DNA from: Deltaproteobacteria bacterium
GTDB lineage: Bacteria > Desulfobacterota_B > Binatia > UBA9968
Reading direction: 5' to 3'
Length of the DNA stretch: 9,254 nt
NCBI GenBank assembly: GCA_030620935.1
Contig: JAUXIP010000056.1
Location: 1-9,254 of the forward strand
Shown: positions 8,807 through 9,254 of the stretch, piece by piece
Position numbering within the stretch: the stretch's first letter is position 1
How the letters are laid out: each line of letters starts with the position of its first letter
Notes under the pieces: generated by a model
What the model saw: only the letters and a program-made list of their open reading frames with translations
Databases searched by the model: none
Told to the model about the DNA's origin: nothing
Translations under genes and position numbers: made by a program

Positions 8807-9254
8807 GTGAAGAAGCAGGAAGTTATTGAGAAGCATAGGCAATATCTCTTTTCCTGTATTGCTAATTACTACGAGGAGCCTCTGGTTGTAGACCATGCCA
8901 AGGGCAGCTATGTGTTCGATACGGATGGGAAGGAGTACCTTGATTTCTTTGGCGGGATCGCGACGATCAGCGTGGGACATTGCAACGAGAAGGTTACGAA
9001 AGCAGTCCAGGAACAAAGTGCCAAACTTCAGCATGTCTCGACCCTCTATCCGAACGAACCCCATGTCCGGCTGGCGGAAAAGTTGGCCGAGATCACCCCC
9101 GGAAGGCTACAGAAATCGTTCTTTACCAATAGCGGGACAGAGGCGAATGAGACCGCGGTTTTGCTCGCCCAACTTCATACCAAGTGTCAGGATGTCATCG
9201 CCCTGCGCCACAGTTATAGCGGTCGTTCCCATCTGGCCATGAGTCTCACGGCAC
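8807..9254 (+). CDS. Class III pyridoxal-phosphate aminotransferase (5' part)
   Basis: The first 149 codons of a class III (ornithine/omega-type) aminotransferase, cut by the window end. These cytoplasmic PLP enzymes move amino groups between amines or amino acids and keto acids. Visible family features are the segment GSYVFDTDGKEYLDFFGGIAT at 33-53, which is the typical N-terminal glycine/aspartate pattern, then VGHCNEKV, SGTEAN at 109-114 (PLP phosphate binding) and RHSYSGRSH at 134-142 at the cofactor ring-stacking region. The PLP lysine lies beyond the edge. The start is GTG at 8807, with GAGGT at 8797-8801 as ribosome binding site, 15 bases after aat. The general look is closer to alanine-glyoxylate aminotransferase 2-like or omega-aminotransferase proteins than to ArgD, but the substrate cannot be fixed from this fragment. 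Confidence 0.9.
   Translation, partial: MKKQEVIEKHRQYLFSCIANYYEEPLVVDHAKGSYVFDTDGKEYLDFFGGIATISVGHCNEKVTKAVQEQSAKLQHVSTLYPNEPHVRLAEKLAEITPGRLQKSFFTNSGTEANETAVLLAQLHTKCQDVIALRHSYSGRSHLAMSLTA

Overview
The window reads as ordinary chromosomal DNA of a Gram-negative bacterium. Base composition is moderate, coding density is high, and gaps between genes are short. Lipoprotein signal peptidase, Aat (leucyl/phenylalanyl-tRNA-protein transferase) and an LpxL/HtrB-type lipid acyltransferase together point to a diderm. The mix of a glnA-glnB pair, a UbiD-type decarboxylase beside a class II aldolase-family enzyme, and a class III aminotransferase recalls uncultured soil or sediment Deltaproteobacteria-like lineages. 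That placement is inference from gene content only.

Layout. Bases 1-553 (+) hold the 3' end of glutamine synthetase followed by a PII nitrogen regulator, a classic ammonium-assimilation pair. Bases 583-3964 (-) hold a three-gene unit, read in the order lipid acyltransferase, class II aldolase/adducin-family protein, UbiD-family decarboxylase. Its gaps are 28 and 21 bases, so it is probably one transcript, and it converges on glnB. Bases 3965-4210 are the only sizeable non-coding stretch and separate the divergent units; a plausible sigma70-type promoter for the minus-strand operon lies there. Bases 4211-9254 (+) hold a small HELGH-containing putative metalloprotease, isoleucyl-tRNA synthetase, lipoprotein signal peptidase (overlapping ileS through a TTG start), Aat, and the 5' part of a class III aminotransferase cut by the window edge.

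How the genes fit together. glnA and glnB form the nitrogen assimilation and sensing pair. ileS-lspA is a widely conserved neighbour pair, and aat plus the aminotransferase follow with very short gaps, so ileS-lspA-aat-aminotransferase is likely co-transcribed. The minus-strand operon is the least understood part. It joins two enzymes of families that include aromatic-acid decarboxylases with a membrane acyltransferase whose HX4E/D catalytic motif lacks the usual acidic residue.

No tRNA, rRNA, CRISPR array, insertion sequence, phage gene or convincing defence system is visible. Nothing here is clearly a new system. The best leads are the decarboxylase/aldolase/acyltransferase operon, the altered acyltransferase motif and the uncharacterised mini-zincin.
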